Source of the DNA: Ramlibacter sp.
GTDB taxonomy: Bacteria; Pseudomonadota; Gammaproteobacteria; Burkholderiales; Burkholderiaceae_C
NCBI GenBank assembly: GCA_016713005.1
Contig: JADJPY010000006.1
Span: 45,776-109,775 of the forward strand
Length of the DNA: 64,000 nucleotides
Reading direction: 5' to 3'
This document shows positions 1 to 11,932 of the stretch, piece after piece (the stretch's first letter is position 1; each line of letters begins with the position of its first letter). Under the pieces are notes generated by a model. That model was not told the DNA's origin and ran no database searches. It saw nothing but the letters and a program-made list of their open reading frames with translations. The position numbers and the translations under genes were made by a program.

Positions 1-431
1 TCCTGCCGGAGTTCTGCCAGGCGCACCGCCAGTACGAGCGCATGGGCCTGCGCGACCTGTGCCAGCACGTGCACGAGCTGTACGCCCGCTACGACATCGC
101 ACGCCTGACGACGGAGATGTACCTGTCAGACCTGGCGCCTGCCATGAAGCCGGCCGATGCCTACGCCCACATCGCACACCGCAAGACCGAGCGGGTCGAG
201 ATTGACCAGCTCGAAGGCCGGATCACCGTGGGCCTGGTGACGCCGTACCCGCCGGGCATCCCGTTGCTGATCCCGGGCGAGGTGTTCAACAAGAAGATCG
301 TGGACTACCTGAAGTTCTCGCGCGAGTTCAACGCGCAGTGCCCGGGCTTCGAGACCGACATCCATGGCCTGGTCGAAGAGGCAGGGCCTGACGGCGTCGT
401 GCGCTACTACGCCGACTGTGTGCGCGCCTGA
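1..431 (+). CDS. Orn/Lys/Arg decarboxylase, C-terminal part (5' truncated by window)
   Basis: Open from the window edge in the frame beginning at base 3, so the true start lies outside. The visible ~142 residues match the C-terminal domain of PLP-dependent class I ornithine/lysine/arginine decarboxylases: the stretch PGIPLLIPGE, then VFNKKIVDYL and a CPGFETDIHG segment, are typical of that domain. The enzyme decarboxylates a basic amino acid to a polyamine-type amine in the cytoplasm. The catalytic lysine and PLP site are not in the window, so ornithine, lysine and arginine cannot be told apart. A dispersed repeat follows the stop within 40 bases. Confidence 0.85.
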   Translation, partial: LPEFCQAHRQYERMGLRDLCQHVHELYARYDIARLTTEMYLSDLAPAMKPADAYAHIAHRKTERVEIDQLEGRITVGLVTPYPPGIPLLIPGEVFNKKIVDYLKFSREFNAQCPGFETDIHGLVEEAGPDGVVRYYADCVRA

Positions 432-464
432 GGCCCCACGGCCCGGGTCGCCCGGCAGTCGAAC

Positions 465-530
465 GCTATCAATTTAATAGCTGACCAGCCATATTCCACG
501 GGGGCTAGAGGCCGATTTGGCCCTGAAAAC
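465..530 (+). repeat. Dispersed ~66-bp palindrome-headed repeat, copy 1
   Basis: Starts with the 17-bp imperfect palindrome GCTATCAATTTAATAGC (465-481), then ~19 variable bases, a GGGGGCT core (500-506) and a GGCCGATTTGGCC-like tail. It lies between the convergent ends of the decarboxylase gene and fabI. Six further copies share this order of parts. It could form a hairpin, but no U-tract follows. Confidence 0.75.
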
Positions 531-547
531 TGGCGCTCAAGGCGGAT

Positions 548-1342
548 TCAGCCCGCCACAGTGTCACGCGACAGGCCCGCCGTGTGGCTGAAGCCGCCAT
601 CCACGTAAGTGATCTCCGACGTGACGCCGCCGGCCAGGTCGCTCAGCAGGAAGGCCGCCACATTGCCCACGTCCTCGATGGTCACGTTGCGCCGCAACGG
701 CGAGGCCTGCGCCACCATGCCCAGCAGCTTGCTCAAATCCTTGATCCCGCTGGCCGCCAGCGTCTTGATGGGGCCCGCGCTGATGCCGTTGACGCGGATG
801 TCGCGCGGTCCCAGTGACTCCGCTAGGTAGCGGACCGAGGCTTCCAGGCTGGCCTTGGCCAGGCCCATGGTGTTGTAGTTCGGGATGGTGCGCAGCGCGC
901 CCAGGTAGGTCAGCGTCAGCAGGGCGGATTTGGGGTTCAGCAGGGGCAGGGCGGCCTTGGCCATCGCCGGGAAGCTGTAGGCGCTGATGTCGTGCGCAAT
1001 GCGGTAGCCCTCGCGCGAAAGCCCGTCCAGGAAATCACCGGCAATGGCCTCGCGCGGGGCAAAGCTGATGCTGTGCACAAAACCGTCAAATGTGCCCCAG
1101 GCCGCACCCAGATCGGTGAAGAGGCGCTGGATCTGCTCGTCGCTGCCGACATCGCAATCAAAGATCAGGGTCGAGCCAAAATCGGCGGCGAACTCTGTGA
1201 TGCGGTCCTTGAAGCGCTCGCCCACATAACTGAAGGCGAGTTCGGCGCCCTGCGAGTGGCATGCCTTGGCAATGCCGTATGCAATGGAGCGGTTGCTCAG
1301 AACGCCGGTGATCAGGAGTTTTTTGCCAGTCAGGAAGCCCAT
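548..1342 (-). CDS. fabI: Enoyl-[acyl-carrier-protein] reductase (NADH) FabI
   Basis: Reduces trans-2-enoyl-ACP in the last step of each fatty-acid elongation round. It is a short-chain dehydrogenase fold with an N-terminal nucleotide site (GVLSNRSIAYGIA). With the ATG at 1342 the catalytic residues fall at Tyr146, Tyr156 and Lys163, the E. coli FabI numbering, which supports this start over the in-frame Met 15 codons upstream. A GAGAG ribosome site precedes it. The predicted protein is 264 residues, the usual family length. The gene is divergent from yejA with only 37 bases between starts, so the promoters must overlap or lie inside the neighbouring genes. Confidence 0.95.
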   Translation of the reverse strand: MGFLTGKKLLITGVLSNRSIAYGIAKACHSQGAELAFSYVGERFKDRITEFAADFGSTLIFDCDVGSDEQIQRLFTDLGAAWGTFDGFVHSISFAPREAIAGDFLDGLSREGYRIAHDISAYSFPAMAKAALPLLNPKSALLTLTYLGALRTIPNYNTMGLAKASLEASVRYLAESLGPRDIRVNGISAGPIKTLAASGIKDLSKLLGMVAQASPLRRNVTIEDVGNVAAFLLSDLAGGVTSEITYVDGGFSHTAGLSRDTVAG

Positions 1343-1379
1343 AAGTCTCTCGGGTTGGAAATCTGTGCAGAATTGTCGC

Positions 1380-3176
1380 ATGCGCAAATTGCTGGCCGGG
1401 CTGCTGCTGGGGATGTCGTCGCCGTTGTGGGCGGCGCACGGCTACGCACTCTGGGGCGATCTCAAGTACCCGGAAGGATTCGCCCATTTCAGCTATGTCA
1501 ACCCGGCTGCACCCAAGGGTGGCGAACTGCGCCTGGTGAGCAACGTACGAAGCTCCACGTTCGACAAGTACAACCCGTTCACCATGAAGGGTTCGGCGCC
1601 GGCGTACCTGTCGGGCCTGATGTTTGACAGCCTGCTGGCGGGCTCGCTGGACGAAACCGGTGCCGGCTACGGCCTTCTGGCGGAGAGCGTCGAGGTGGCG
1701 GCCGACGGCCTGAGCGCCACCTTTCGTCTGCGCAGGGACGCCCGATTCCACAACGGCGACCCTGTGCTGGCCGCCGACGTGAAGCACAGCTACGACACGC
1801 TGGTCGGGCCCTACACCTCGCCCGCCTACAAGACCTCACTGGAAGACGTCGCGGGGCTGGATGTGCTGGACGAGCGCACCGTCCGCTACCGCTTCAAGCG
1901 AGTCAACCGCGAGATTCCGCTTACTGTCGGTGGCTTGCCGGTCTTCAGCCGCAAGTGGGGCATGGAAAACGGCAAGCCCAAGCGCTTTGACCAGGTGGTT
2001 ATGGACGTTCCCATTGGCAGCGGACCGTACAAGATCGGACCAGTTCGCTTCGGCAAGGACATCACCTATGTCCGCGACCCGAATTACTGGGCGCGCGACC
2101 TCAACGTCAAACGCGGCACCTCCAACTTCGACCGCATCACCGTCAAGATCTACAAGGACAACACCGCCAGGCTTGAGGCCCTGAAGGCCGGCGAGTTTGA
2201 CCTGATGCGCTTTTTTTCGGCGGGCGACTGGGCGCGCCGGGTCAATGGCAAGCGCTTCAACACCGGCGAACTGGTCAAGGGCGAGTTCAGGCACCGGCTG
2301 CCGGCCGGCTTCCAGAGCTATGTGCTCAACACCCGCAAGGACAAGCTCAAGGACGTTCGCGTCCGTGAAGCCCTGGGGCTGGCTGTGGACTACGAGTGGA
2401 TGAACCGGCAGATGTTCTACAACGCCTATCAGCGCGTCACCGGCCTGTTCGGCAACACCGATTGCCAGGCGGCCGGCCCGCCGGGCCCCCAGGAGCTGGC
2501 GCTGCTGGAGCCCTGGCGCGGCAAGGTGCCGGACGCGGTGTTCGGCCCTATGTACACGCCGCCCCGCACCGATGGCGACTCGTCATTGCGCAGCAATTTG
2601 CGCAAGGCACGAGAGTTGCTCAGGCAAGCGGGCTGGGAAGTGAAGGGCGGTGTGCTGCGCAACAGCAAGGGAGAAGCTTTCACGCTGGAGTACATGGACA
2701 GCAACGAAGGCGGCGCCCGGGTGGTCGCACCGTGGATGCGCAATCTCGAAAAGCTGGGCATCCAGCTGCGTTTCCGTTCGGTGGACTTCGCGCTGTACCA
2801 GCAACGCCTGCAGAAGTTTGAATTCGAGATCACCTCGCTGGCCTACCAGGGTACGCACACGCCGGGCCAGGAGTTTGCCGATCTCTTTGGCAGCAAGGCG
2901 GCCGACACCGAAGACTCGGGCAACCATGCCGGCGTCAAAAGTGCCGCCGTGGACGACATGGTGTCCCGCATGACGGGCGCCAGGACCAAGGCCGAACTGC
3001 TGCCCGCCTGCCGCGCCCTGGAGCGCATCATTGCCCACAGCCACTACCTGATCCCGCAGTGGACGGCCGGCACCCATCGCATTGCCTACAACGCATGGCG
3101 ACTGGCCTTGCCCGCGGTGAGCCCGCCCTACGCCAACAGCGAAGCCTGGGCCATCGACACCTGGTGGAAGAAGTAG
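1380..3176 (+). CDS. yejA: ABC transporter periplasmic peptide-binding protein, YejA type
   Basis: Family 5 extracellular solute-binding protein of 598 residues (E. coli YejA is about 600). Residues 1-18 form a cleavable signal peptide (MRKLLAGLLLGMSSPLWA), which fixes the start at 1380 rather than at upstream in-frame codons. It is the first gene of a tight yejABEF operon: the stop abuts the start of yejB. In E. coli YejABEF imports peptides and the peptide-nucleotide antibiotic microcin C. The substrate here is unknown, and oligopeptide import is an inference from family and gene order. Confidence 0.9.
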   Translation: MRKLLAGLLLGMSSPLWAAHGYALWGDLKYPEGFAHFSYVNPAAPKGGELRLVSNVRSSTFDKYNPFTMKGSAPAYLSGLMFDSLLAGSLDETGAGYGLLAESVEVAADGLSATFRLRRDARFHNGDPVLAADVKHSYDTLVGPYTSPAYKTSLEDVAGLDVLDERTVRYRFKRVNREIPLTVGGLPVFSRKWGMENGKPKRFDQVVMDVPIGSGPYKIGPVRFGKDITYVRDPNYWARDLNVKRGTSNFDRITVKIYKDNTARLEALKAGEFDLMRFFSAGDWARRVNGKRFNTGELVKGEFRHRLPAGFQSYVLNTRKDKLKDVRVREALGLAVDYEWMNRQMFYNAYQRVTGLFGNTDCQAAGPPGPQELALLEPWRGKVPDAVFGPMYTPPRTDGDSSLRSNLRKARELLRQAGWEVKGGVLRNSKGEAFTLEYMDSNEGGARVVAPWMRNLEKLGIQLRFRSVDFALYQQRLQKFEFEITSLAYQGTHTPGQEFADLFGSKAADTEDSGNHAGVKSAAVDDMVSRMTGARTKAELLPACRALERIIAHSHYLIPQWTAGTHRIAYNAWRLALPAVSPPYANSEAWAIDTWWKK

Positions 3177-4205
3177 ATGGCCGCCTATATCCTCAAGCGG
3201 CTGTTGCTGATGGTGCCGACCCTGCTGGGCGTGCTGCTGGTGACCTTTGTGGTGACGCAGTTTGTGCCCGGCGGGCCGGTGGAGCAGTACCTGGCCGAGG
3301 CCAAGGCAGGCTCAGGGGGTTCGGCCGAAGGTGGCGGCCTGAGCTACCGCGGTGCGCAGGGTGTGGACCCGAAGCGGGTGGAGCAGATCAAGGCGCTGTA
3401 CGGATTTGATAAACCCGCGCACGAACGGTTCTGGCAAATGCTGGGGCAGTTTGCGCGGTTCGACCTGGGCAAGAGTTTTTTCCACAACAAGGATGTGTGG
3501 CAACTGGTTCTTGAGAAGCTGCCGGTGTCGATCAGTCTGGGCTTGTGGACCTTTTTCATCAGCTACCTGGTGGCCGTGCCGCTGGGCGTGACCAAGGCCG
3601 TTCGCGCCGGCACCCGGTTTGACCTTGCCACCACGCTGCTGGTGCTGGTGGGCTATGCCATCCCGGGGTTTGTGCTGGGCGTGGCGCTCCTGGTGGTGTT
3701 TGGCGGGCAATTTCAATGGTTTCCCCTGCGCGGGCTGACATCCAGCAACTGGGAGGAGCTCAGCTGGGGCGCGCGCGTCGTGGACTACCTGTGGCACATC
3801 ACCTTGCCCGTGACGGCCATGGTGTTGGGCAGCTTTGCCGTCACGTCCATGTTGACCAAGAACGCCTTCCTCGAGGAAATCCGCAAGCAGTACGTGCTGA
3901 CGGCCCGCGCCAAGGGCCTGTCGGACCGCCAGGTGTTGTGGAAGCACATCTTCCGAAATGCCCTGATTCCCATCGTCACCGGCTTTCCGGCCGCTTTCAT
4001 TGGCGCCTTCTTCACCGGGGCGCTGCTGATCGAGACGCTGTTCTCGCTGGATGGGCTGGGTCTGCTGAGCTATGAAAGCGTGATCCGGCGCGACTACCCG
4101 GTGGTGCTGGGAACGTTGTACCTGTTTACCCTGATCGGGCTGTTGACCAAGCTGATCTCCGATCTGTGTTACGTCTGGGTGGACCCCCGTGTCAAGTTTG
4201 ACTAG
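3177..4205 (+). CDS. yejB: ABC transporter permease, YejB type
   Basis: Inner-membrane permease of the DppB/OppB family, 342 residues. It opens with a hydrophobic helix (LLLMVPTLLGVLLVTFVVTQF), followed by a polar periplasmic region around residues 40-90 and further membrane helices. The EAA-type loop that contacts the ATPase is visible (TARAKGLSDRQVLWKH). It begins on the base after the yejA stop, showing translational coupling, and overlaps yejE at its 3' end. Confidence 0.92.
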   Translation: MAAYILKRLLLMVPTLLGVLLVTFVVTQFVPGGPVEQYLAEAKAGSGGSAEGGGLSYRGAQGVDPKRVEQIKALYGFDKPAHERFWQMLGQFARFDLGKSFFHNKDVWQLVLEKLPVSISLGLWTFFISYLVAVPLGVTKAVRAGTRFDLATTLLVLVGYAIPGFVLGVALLVVFGGQFQWFPLRGLTSSNWEELSWGARVVDYLWHITLPVTAMVLGSFAVTSMLTKNAFLEEIRKQYVLTARAKGLSDRQVLWKHIFRNALIPIVTGFPAAFIGAFFTGALLIETLFSLDGLGLLSYESVIRRDYPVVLGTLYLFTLIGLLTKLISDLCYVWVDPRVKFD

Positions 4206-5229
4206 CCCGTCGTCCCCCAGCCGGCGTGCCTGGCAGCGCTTCCGGCGAAACCGGCTGGGCTTTGTCAGCCTGATGATCTTCTGCACCCTCGTGGTGCTGA
4301 GCCTGTTCGCCGAAGTCATCTCCAACGACAAGCCGCTGGTGGTGCGATACAACGGCAGCTTCTACCTGCCACTGGCCGTGGATTACCCCGAGACGACGTT
4401 TGGAGGTGACTTCCAGACCCCGACCGACTACCTGGACCCCTTCATCCGCGAGCAACTCGCCAAGGACGGCAACTGGGCCATCTATCCGCCCAATCCCTAT
4501 GGTGCGAAAACCATCAACTACTTTGCCAAATCGCCCAATCCGTCGGCGCCCACGCTGGACAACCTGCTGGGAACCGACGACCGGGGGCGCGACCTGCTGG
4601 CGCAGCTGATCTACGGCTTCAGGCTGAACGTCTTGTTTGGCCTGGCGCTGACGGCCATTGGCGTGCTGATCGGCGTGGCGACGGGTGCGGTCCAGGGCTA
4701 CTTTGGCGGCAAGACCGATCTGGCGTTCCAGCGATTCATCGAGATCTGGGGTTCCATGCCGGAGCTGTACCTGCTCATCATCTTCAGCGCTGTATTCGCG
4801 CCCAGTGTGGCGCTTCTGCTGATCCTCCTGAGCATGTTTGGCTGGATGAGCCTGTCGGACTATGTGCGCGCCGAGTTCCTGCGCAACCGCCAGATGGACT
4901 ACGTGCGCGCCGCCCGCGCACTGGGCGTAGGCAACGCACGCATCATGTGGCGCCACATCCTGCCCAACAGCCTGACGCCTGTGGTGACCTTCCTGCCGTT
5001 TCGCATGAGCGCCGCGATCCTGGCGCTCACGTCGCTTGATTTTCTGGGCCTGGGCGTGCCGCCTGGCACGCCGTCTCTGGGCGAACTGCTCAGCCAGGGC
5101 AAAAACAGCATCGATGCATGGTGGATATCCCTGTCCACCTTTGCGGTTCTGGTCATTACCCTGCTGCTGCTGACCTTCATGGGTGACGCGCTGCGCGACG
5201 CGCTCGATCCGCGCAAGGCCGAAAAATGA
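4189..5229 (+). CDS. yejE: ABC transporter permease, YejE type
   Basis: Second permease of the importer, DppC/OppC family, 346 residues. An N-terminal membrane helix (residues ~24-44) is followed by a ~120-residue periplasmic domain and the transport helices, with the coupling loop RAARALGVGNARIMWRHILP near residue 235. The open frame begins at a GTG (4189) overlapping yejB by 17 bases. A TTG at 4198 is an alternative. The stop overlaps the yejF start as ATGA. Confidence 0.92.
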   Translation: MSSLTSPSSPSRRAWQRFRRNRLGFVSLMIFCTLVVLSLFAEVISNDKPLVVRYNGSFYLPLAVDYPETTFGGDFQTPTDYLDPFIREQLAKDGNWAIYPPNPYGAKTINYFAKSPNPSAPTLDNLLGTDDRGRDLLAQLIYGFRLNVLFGLALTAIGVLIGVATGAVQGYFGGKTDLAFQRFIEIWGSMPELYLLIIFSAVFAPSVALLLILLSMFGWMSLSDYVRAEFLRNRQMDYVRAARALGVGNARIMWRHILPNSLTPVVTFLPFRMSAAILALTSLDFLGLGVPPGTPSLGELLSQGKNSIDAWWISLSTFAVLVITLLLLTFMGDALRDALDPRKAEK

Positions 5230-6902
5230 CGACCCCCACGCTCGGCACTGGTGTGTCCTCGCTGCCCCCCGAGGGGGCGCGTTTCGGCTTGGAGCGGTCC
5301 AGCGCCGAAACCACCGATCCGGCACTGCTTGACGTCCGTGGTCTTCGGGTCGCTTTCGGCGGCAAGGAGGTCGTGCACGGCGTGGACTTTTCCATTCAGC
5401 CCGGCGAAAAGCTCGCCCTGGTGGGCGAGTCCGGCTCCGGCAAGACGGTCACGGCCCTGAGCCTGCTCAAGCTGGCGCTCAACGCCGATGTGTCGGGCAG
5501 CGCGCAATTTGGCGGACGCGATCTGCTGGCCTTGCCCGAGCGGGAGCTGCGCGGCATCCGCGGCAGCGACATCGCCATGATCTTCCAGGAGCCCATGACG
5601 GCGCTCAACCCGCTGTTCACCGTGGGCGACCAGATTGCCGAGGTTTTGGAGCTGAAACAGGCCGTAACCCGCAAGCAGGCTTGGTCATCCGCTATTGAAT
5701 TGATAGCAAGCACGGGCATTCCGGAGCCTGCAAGGCGCGCCGGCGCGTTCCCCCACCAGCTCTCGGGCGGGCAGCGCCAGCGAGCGATGATTGCCATGGC
5801 ACTGGCCTGCCAGCCCAAACTGCTGCTGGCTGATGAGCCCACCACTGCGCTGGACGTGACCTTGCGCGCGCAGATCCTGGATCTGCTGTCCGAGCTGCAG
5901 GCCCGAAACGGCATGGCGGTGCTGCTGATCACGCACGACCTGAATCTGGTTCGCAAGTTTGCCGACCGCGTGGCCGTGATGGAGAGCGGCCACATGGTGG
6001 AGCAGGGCGTTGTGGCGGAGGTATTTGCCAATCCCCGACATGGCTACACCCGAAAGCTGATCGACAGCCGCCCTGTGCGCGACGTGGCCGAAGCGCCCGA
6101 ACGGCCCGGCGACCCGGTCATGCGGGCAGAAGAACTGCAGGTCACGTACCCGGTGCCCGTTCCCGGCATCCGGGGCTGGTTCCGGCGCGGCGAGTTCGTC
6201 GCCGTCAAGGGCGCGAGCTTTGCCGTATCCCCCGGGCGCACCGTGGGTGTGATCGGGGAGTCCGGCTCCGGCAAGTCCACGCTGGCACTGGCGGCTCTGG
6301 GGTTGATGCCCTCGCGCGGCTTGCTGGAGGTAGCGGGCCAGGCCTGGGGCAACGACGCTGCGGCCAACAAGGCGCTGCGCCGAACGGTGCAGGTGGTGTT
6401 CCAGGACCCGTTTTCGTCGCTGTCGCCACGCATGACGGTGGAAGAGATCACCGGCGAAGGCCTTCTGGTGCACGAGCCGGGGCTGGCGACCGCCCTGCGG
6501 CGCGAACGCGTCATCGCCGCGCTGGCCGAAGTCGGCCTGCACGAAACGCAGTTTCCCGGCCTGCTCTCACGCTACCCGCACGAGTTCTCTGGCGGGCAGC
6601 GCCAGCGCCTGGCCATCGCCCGGGCGCTGATCGTGCAGCCGCAACTTTTGGTGCTGGACGAACCCACCAGTGCACTGGATGTGACGATCCAGAAGCAGGT
6701 GCTGGGCCTCCTGCAGCGCCTGCAACGCGAGAAAGGCCTCAGCTTCCTGCTGATCACCCACGACGTGGACGTGATCCGGGCCATGGCCCATGACGTGCTG
6801 GTCATGAAAGACGGCCAGATCCTGGAGGCCGGCACCGTGGGCGAGATACTGGACAACCCGCGTCACGGCTACACCCGCACGCTGGTGGCCGCCGCGACAT
6901 AA
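5226..6902 (+). CDS. yejF: ABC transporter ATP-binding protein with two ATPase domains, YejF type
   Basis: Duplicated ABC ATPase of 558 residues (E. coli YejF is 529). Each half has a Walker A (GESGSGKTV; GESGSGKST), an LSGGQRQR/FSGGQRQR signature and a Walker B (LLLADEPT; LLVLDEPT). The start at 5226 overlaps the yejE stop as ATGA. Residues ~10-26 precede the conserved core and are encoded by a GC-rich repeat that also occurs at 15130-15176. A second repeat (5644-5708) encodes residues ~140-161 without breaking the frame. The gene ends just before an intrinsic terminator. Confidence 0.93.
   Translation: MTTPTLGTGVSSLPPEGARFGLERSSAETTDPALLDVRGLRVAFGGKEVVHGVDFSIQPGEKLALVGESGSGKTVTALSLLKLALNADVSGSAQFGGRDLLALPERELRGIRGSDIAMIFQEPMTALNPLFTVGDQIAEVLELKQAVTRKQAWSSAIELIASTGIPEPARRAGAFPHQLSGGQRQRAMIAMALACQPKLLLADEPTTALDVTLRAQILDLLSELQARNGMAVLLITHDLNLVRKFADRVAVMESGHMVEQGVVAEVFANPRHGYTRKLIDSRPVRDVAEAPERPGDPVMRAEELQVTYPVPVPGIRGWFRRGEFVAVKGASFAVSPGRTVGVIGESGSGKSTLALAALGLMPSRGLLEVAGQAWGNDAAANKALRRTVQVVFQDPFSSLSPRMTVEEITGEGLLVHEPGLATALRRERVIAALAEVGLHETQFPGLLSRYPHEFSGGQRQRLAIARALIVQPQLLVLDEPTSALDVTIQKQVLGLLQRLQREKGLSFLLITHDVDVIRAMAHDVLVMKDGQILEAGTVGEILDNPRHGYTRTLVAAAT
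5259..5304 (+). repeat. GC-rich C6/G5 hairpin repeat, copy 1 (inside yejF)
   Basis: A 46-base unit beginning TCGCTGCCCCCCGAGGGGGC, able to form a CCCCC/GGGGG hairpin, and ending GCGGTCCAGCG. By eye about three quarters of its bases match the unit at 15131-15176, with equal spacing between the conserved ends. It encodes part of the N-terminal extension of YejF. Confidence 0.6.
5644..5708 (-). repeat. Dispersed ~66-bp palindrome-headed repeat, copy 2 (inside yejF)
   Basis: Reverse-oriented copy. The palindrome is at 5691-5707 (GCTATTGAATTGATAGC), and the tail TTTTGGAGCTGAAACAGGCC lies at the low-coordinate end. The GGGGGCT core is degenerate here. It adds about 20 codons to yejF without stop or frameshift, encoding VLELK and AIELIA. 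Confidence 0.65.
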
Positions 6903-6906
6903 ATCG

Positions 6907-6935
6907 TTGCAAATCAAGGATTTACGCGCTACAAT
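6907..6935 (+). promoter_or_regulatory. Sigma70-type promoter for rimP-nusA-infB operon
   Basis: TTGCAA (6907-6912) and TACAAT (6930-6935) are separated by exactly 17 bases. The start point would be near 6942, ten bases before the terminator-like hairpin. The position just after yejF and ahead of rimP fits the operon promoter. Confidence 0.65.
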
Positions 6936-6950
6936 GGCGGTCTCACGACC

Positions 6951-6982
6951 AAACGGGCGGGTACCAACCGCCCGTTTTTTTT
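6951..6982 (+). terminator. Intrinsic terminator / possible leader attenuator
   Basis: A perfect 10-bp stem AAACGGGCGG / CCGCCCGTTT (6951-6960 and 6968-6977) with a 7-base loop and a run of eight T ending at 6982. It ends yejABEF transcription. Because the predicted rimP promoter lies upstream of it, transcripts from that promoter must also read through it. Confidence 0.8.
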
Positions 6983-7012
6983 GGTCGAACGCTTTTGGAG
7001 TGTGCAAACAAG

Positions 7013-7594
7013 GTGGCATTGCAGGACATCGTCGAACAAACCGTGACAGGGCTGGGCTATGACCTGGTGGAGCTGGAGCGCTCCGCAGGTGGCCTTTTGC
7101 GCGTCACGATCGACCTGCCCTGGCAGCCCGGTGTCGAGCAGTTCGTCAACGTCGAGGATTGCGAAAAGGTCACCCGCCAGTTGCAGTTTGCGCTGGAGGT
7201 CGACGCGGTTGAATACAAGCGCCTCGAGGTGTCTTCCCCGGGAATTGACCGGCCGTTGCGCCGCGAAGCGGATTTCCAGCGCTTCGCCGGCTCGGTGGTG
7301 GACATCACGCTGAAGGCGCCGATGGGTGCCGCGTCCGCCGGCCAGGTGTCCCCCAACCGCAAGAAATTCCGCGGCACGCTGGAGCGCAGCGAGTCGGGAG
7401 GCTGGCAGATCGTCTGGAGCGAGGCTCCCGAAGTGAAGCCAGGCCAGAAAGTCAGCCGCAAGCGGGCGCCCGCGCCCGTGCAGGCTTTGGGATTTGCGCT
7501 GGACGAGCTCAGGGAAGCCCGGCTGGCACCGATTGTCGATTTCAAGGGGCGCAAACCCGCCGTCCCCGCAACTGATTTAGCAGGAGAGAACTGA
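7013..7594 (+). CDS. rimP: Ribosome maturation factor RimP
   Basis: Cytoplasmic protein needed for 30S subunit maturation. The N-terminal RimP domain is clear (LGYDLVELERSAGGLLRVTID, then VEDCEKVTRQLQF and EVSSPGIDRPLRR), followed by the C-terminal SH3-like domain. I chose GTG at 7013 (protein starts MALQDIVEQT) because conserved sequence starts there and GGAG lies 12 bases upstream. An in-frame TTG at 6995 would add six residues. A ~20-residue linker between the domains (residues ~109-119 and ~146-158) looks lineage-specific. First gene of the nusA-infB operon. Confidence 0.93.
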   Translation: MALQDIVEQTVTGLGYDLVELERSAGGLLRVTIDLPWQPGVEQFVNVEDCEKVTRQLQFALEVDAVEYKRLEVSSPGIDRPLRREADFQRFAGSVVDITLKAPMGAASAGQVSPNRKKFRGTLERSESGGWQIVWSEAPEVKPGQKVSRKRAPAPVQALGFALDELREARLAPIVDFKGRKPAVPATDLAGEN

Positions 7595-7595
7595 C

Positions 7596-9080
7596 ATGAA
7601 TCGCGAAATGCTGATGCTGGTGGAAGCCATCTCGCGCGAAAAGAACGTCGAACGCGATGTGGTGTTCGGCGCTGTCGAAGCCGCGCTGGCCCAGGCGACC
7701 AAGAAGCTCTACGAAGGCGAAGTGGACATCCGTGTGGCGGTGGACCGCGACAGCGGCGACTACGAGACCTTCCGCCGCTGGCTGGTGGTCCCCGACGACG
7801 CCGGCCTGCAGAACCCGGAAGCCGAAGAGATGCTGATGGACGCGCTGGAACGCGTCTCCGATGTCGAAGCCGGCGACTACATCGAGGAGCCGGTGGATTC
7901 GGTGCCCATCGGGCGCATTGGCGCCATGGCTGCCAAGCAGGTCATCCTGCAGAAGATCCGTGATGCCGAGCGCGAAATGCTGCTCAACGACTTCATGTCG
8001 CGCGGCGACAAGATCTTTGTGGGCACCGTCAAGCGCATGGACAAGGGCGACATCATTGTTGAATCCGGCCGTGTCGAGGGCCGCCTGCGCCGCGGCGAGA
8101 TGATCCCCAAGGAAAACCTGCGCAATGGCGACCGCGTGCGGGCCATGATCATGGAAGTCGACCTGACGCTGCGCGGCGCGCCCATCATCCTCTCGCGCTC
8201 GGCGCCCGAGTTCATGATCGAGCTGTTCCGCCAGGAAGTCCCCGAGATCGAACAGGGCCTGCTGGAGATCAAGTCCTGCGCCCGCGATCCCGGCAGCCGC
8301 GCCAAGATCGCCGTGCTTTCGCACGACAAGCGCGTCGACCCCATCGGCACCTGCGTGGGCGTGCGCGGGACCCGCGTCAATGCCGTCACCAACGAGCTGG
8401 CCGGCGAGCGTGTGGACATCGTGTTGTGGTCCGAGGACCCGGCCCAGTTCGTGATCGGCGCGCTGGCGCCGGCCAACGTGTCTTCCATCGTGGTGGACGA
8501 GGAAAAGCACGCCATGGATGTGGTGGTGGACGAGGAAAACCTCGCCATCGCCATTGGCCGCGGCGGCCAGAACGTGCGGCTGGCGTCCGACCTCACGGGC
8601 TGGAAGATCAACATCATGGACGCCAACGAGTCTGCCCAGAAGCAGGCCGAGGAAACCGACTCCACCCGCAAGCTGTTCATGGAAAAGCTCGATGTGGACC
8701 AGGAAATCGCCGACATCCTGATCTCCGAAGGCTTCACCAGCCTGGAGGAAGTGGCCTACGTGCCCATTTCCGAAATGCAGGAAATCGAGAGCTTTGACGA
8801 AGACACGATCAACGAGCTGCGCGCCCGTGCCAAGGACGCGCTGCTGACAATGGAAATTGCCAAGGAAGAAAGCGTCGAGGAGGTCTCGCAGGACCTGCGC
8901 GACCTCGAAGGACTCACGCCGGCGCTGATTGCGCAGCTGGCCGAGTCCGGGGTGCACACCCGCGACGATCTCGCCGACCTCGCGGTCGACGAACTCACCG
9001 ACATCACCGGCCAGTCTGCGGACGAAGCCAAAGCGCTGATCATGAAGGCACGCGAGCATTGGTTCGTGGGTCAAGAGTAA
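7596..9080 (+). CDS. nusA: Transcription termination/antitermination factor NusA
   Basis: Binds RNA polymerase and nascent RNA and modulates pausing, termination and antitermination. The 494 residues show the N-terminal polymerase-binding domain, an S1 domain (KIFVGTVKRMDKGDIIVE), KH domains (GVRGTRVNAVTNELAGERVDI; AIGRGGQNVRLASDLTGWKI) and two C-terminal acidic helix-hairpin repeats, the last ending KALIMKAREHW. It starts one base after the rimP stop and precedes infB by 23 bases. Confidence 0.97.
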   Translation: MNREMLMLVEAISREKNVERDVVFGAVEAALAQATKKLYEGEVDIRVAVDRDSGDYETFRRWLVVPDDAGLQNPEAEEMLMDALERVSDVEAGDYIEEPVDSVPIGRIGAMAAKQVILQKIRDAEREMLLNDFMSRGDKIFVGTVKRMDKGDIIVESGRVEGRLRRGEMIPKENLRNGDRVRAMIMEVDLTLRGAPIILSRSAPEFMIELFRQEVPEIEQGLLEIKSCARDPGSRAKIAVLSHDKRVDPIGTCVGVRGTRVNAVTNELAGERVDIVLWSEDPAQFVIGALAPANVSSIVVDEEKHAMDVVVDEENLAIAIGRGGQNVRLASDLTGWKINIMDANESAQKQAEETDSTRKLFMEKLDVDQEIADILISEGFTSLEEVAYVPISEMQEIESFDEDTINELRARAKDALLTMEIAKEESVEEVSQDLRDLEGLTPALIAQLAESGVHTRDDLADLAVDELTDITGQSADEAKALIMKAREHWFVGQE

Positions 9081-9103
9081 GGCCATGGAGGCAAATACCC
9101 AAT

Positions 9104-11931
<2,828 letters not shown>

Positions 11932-11932
<1 letters not shown>

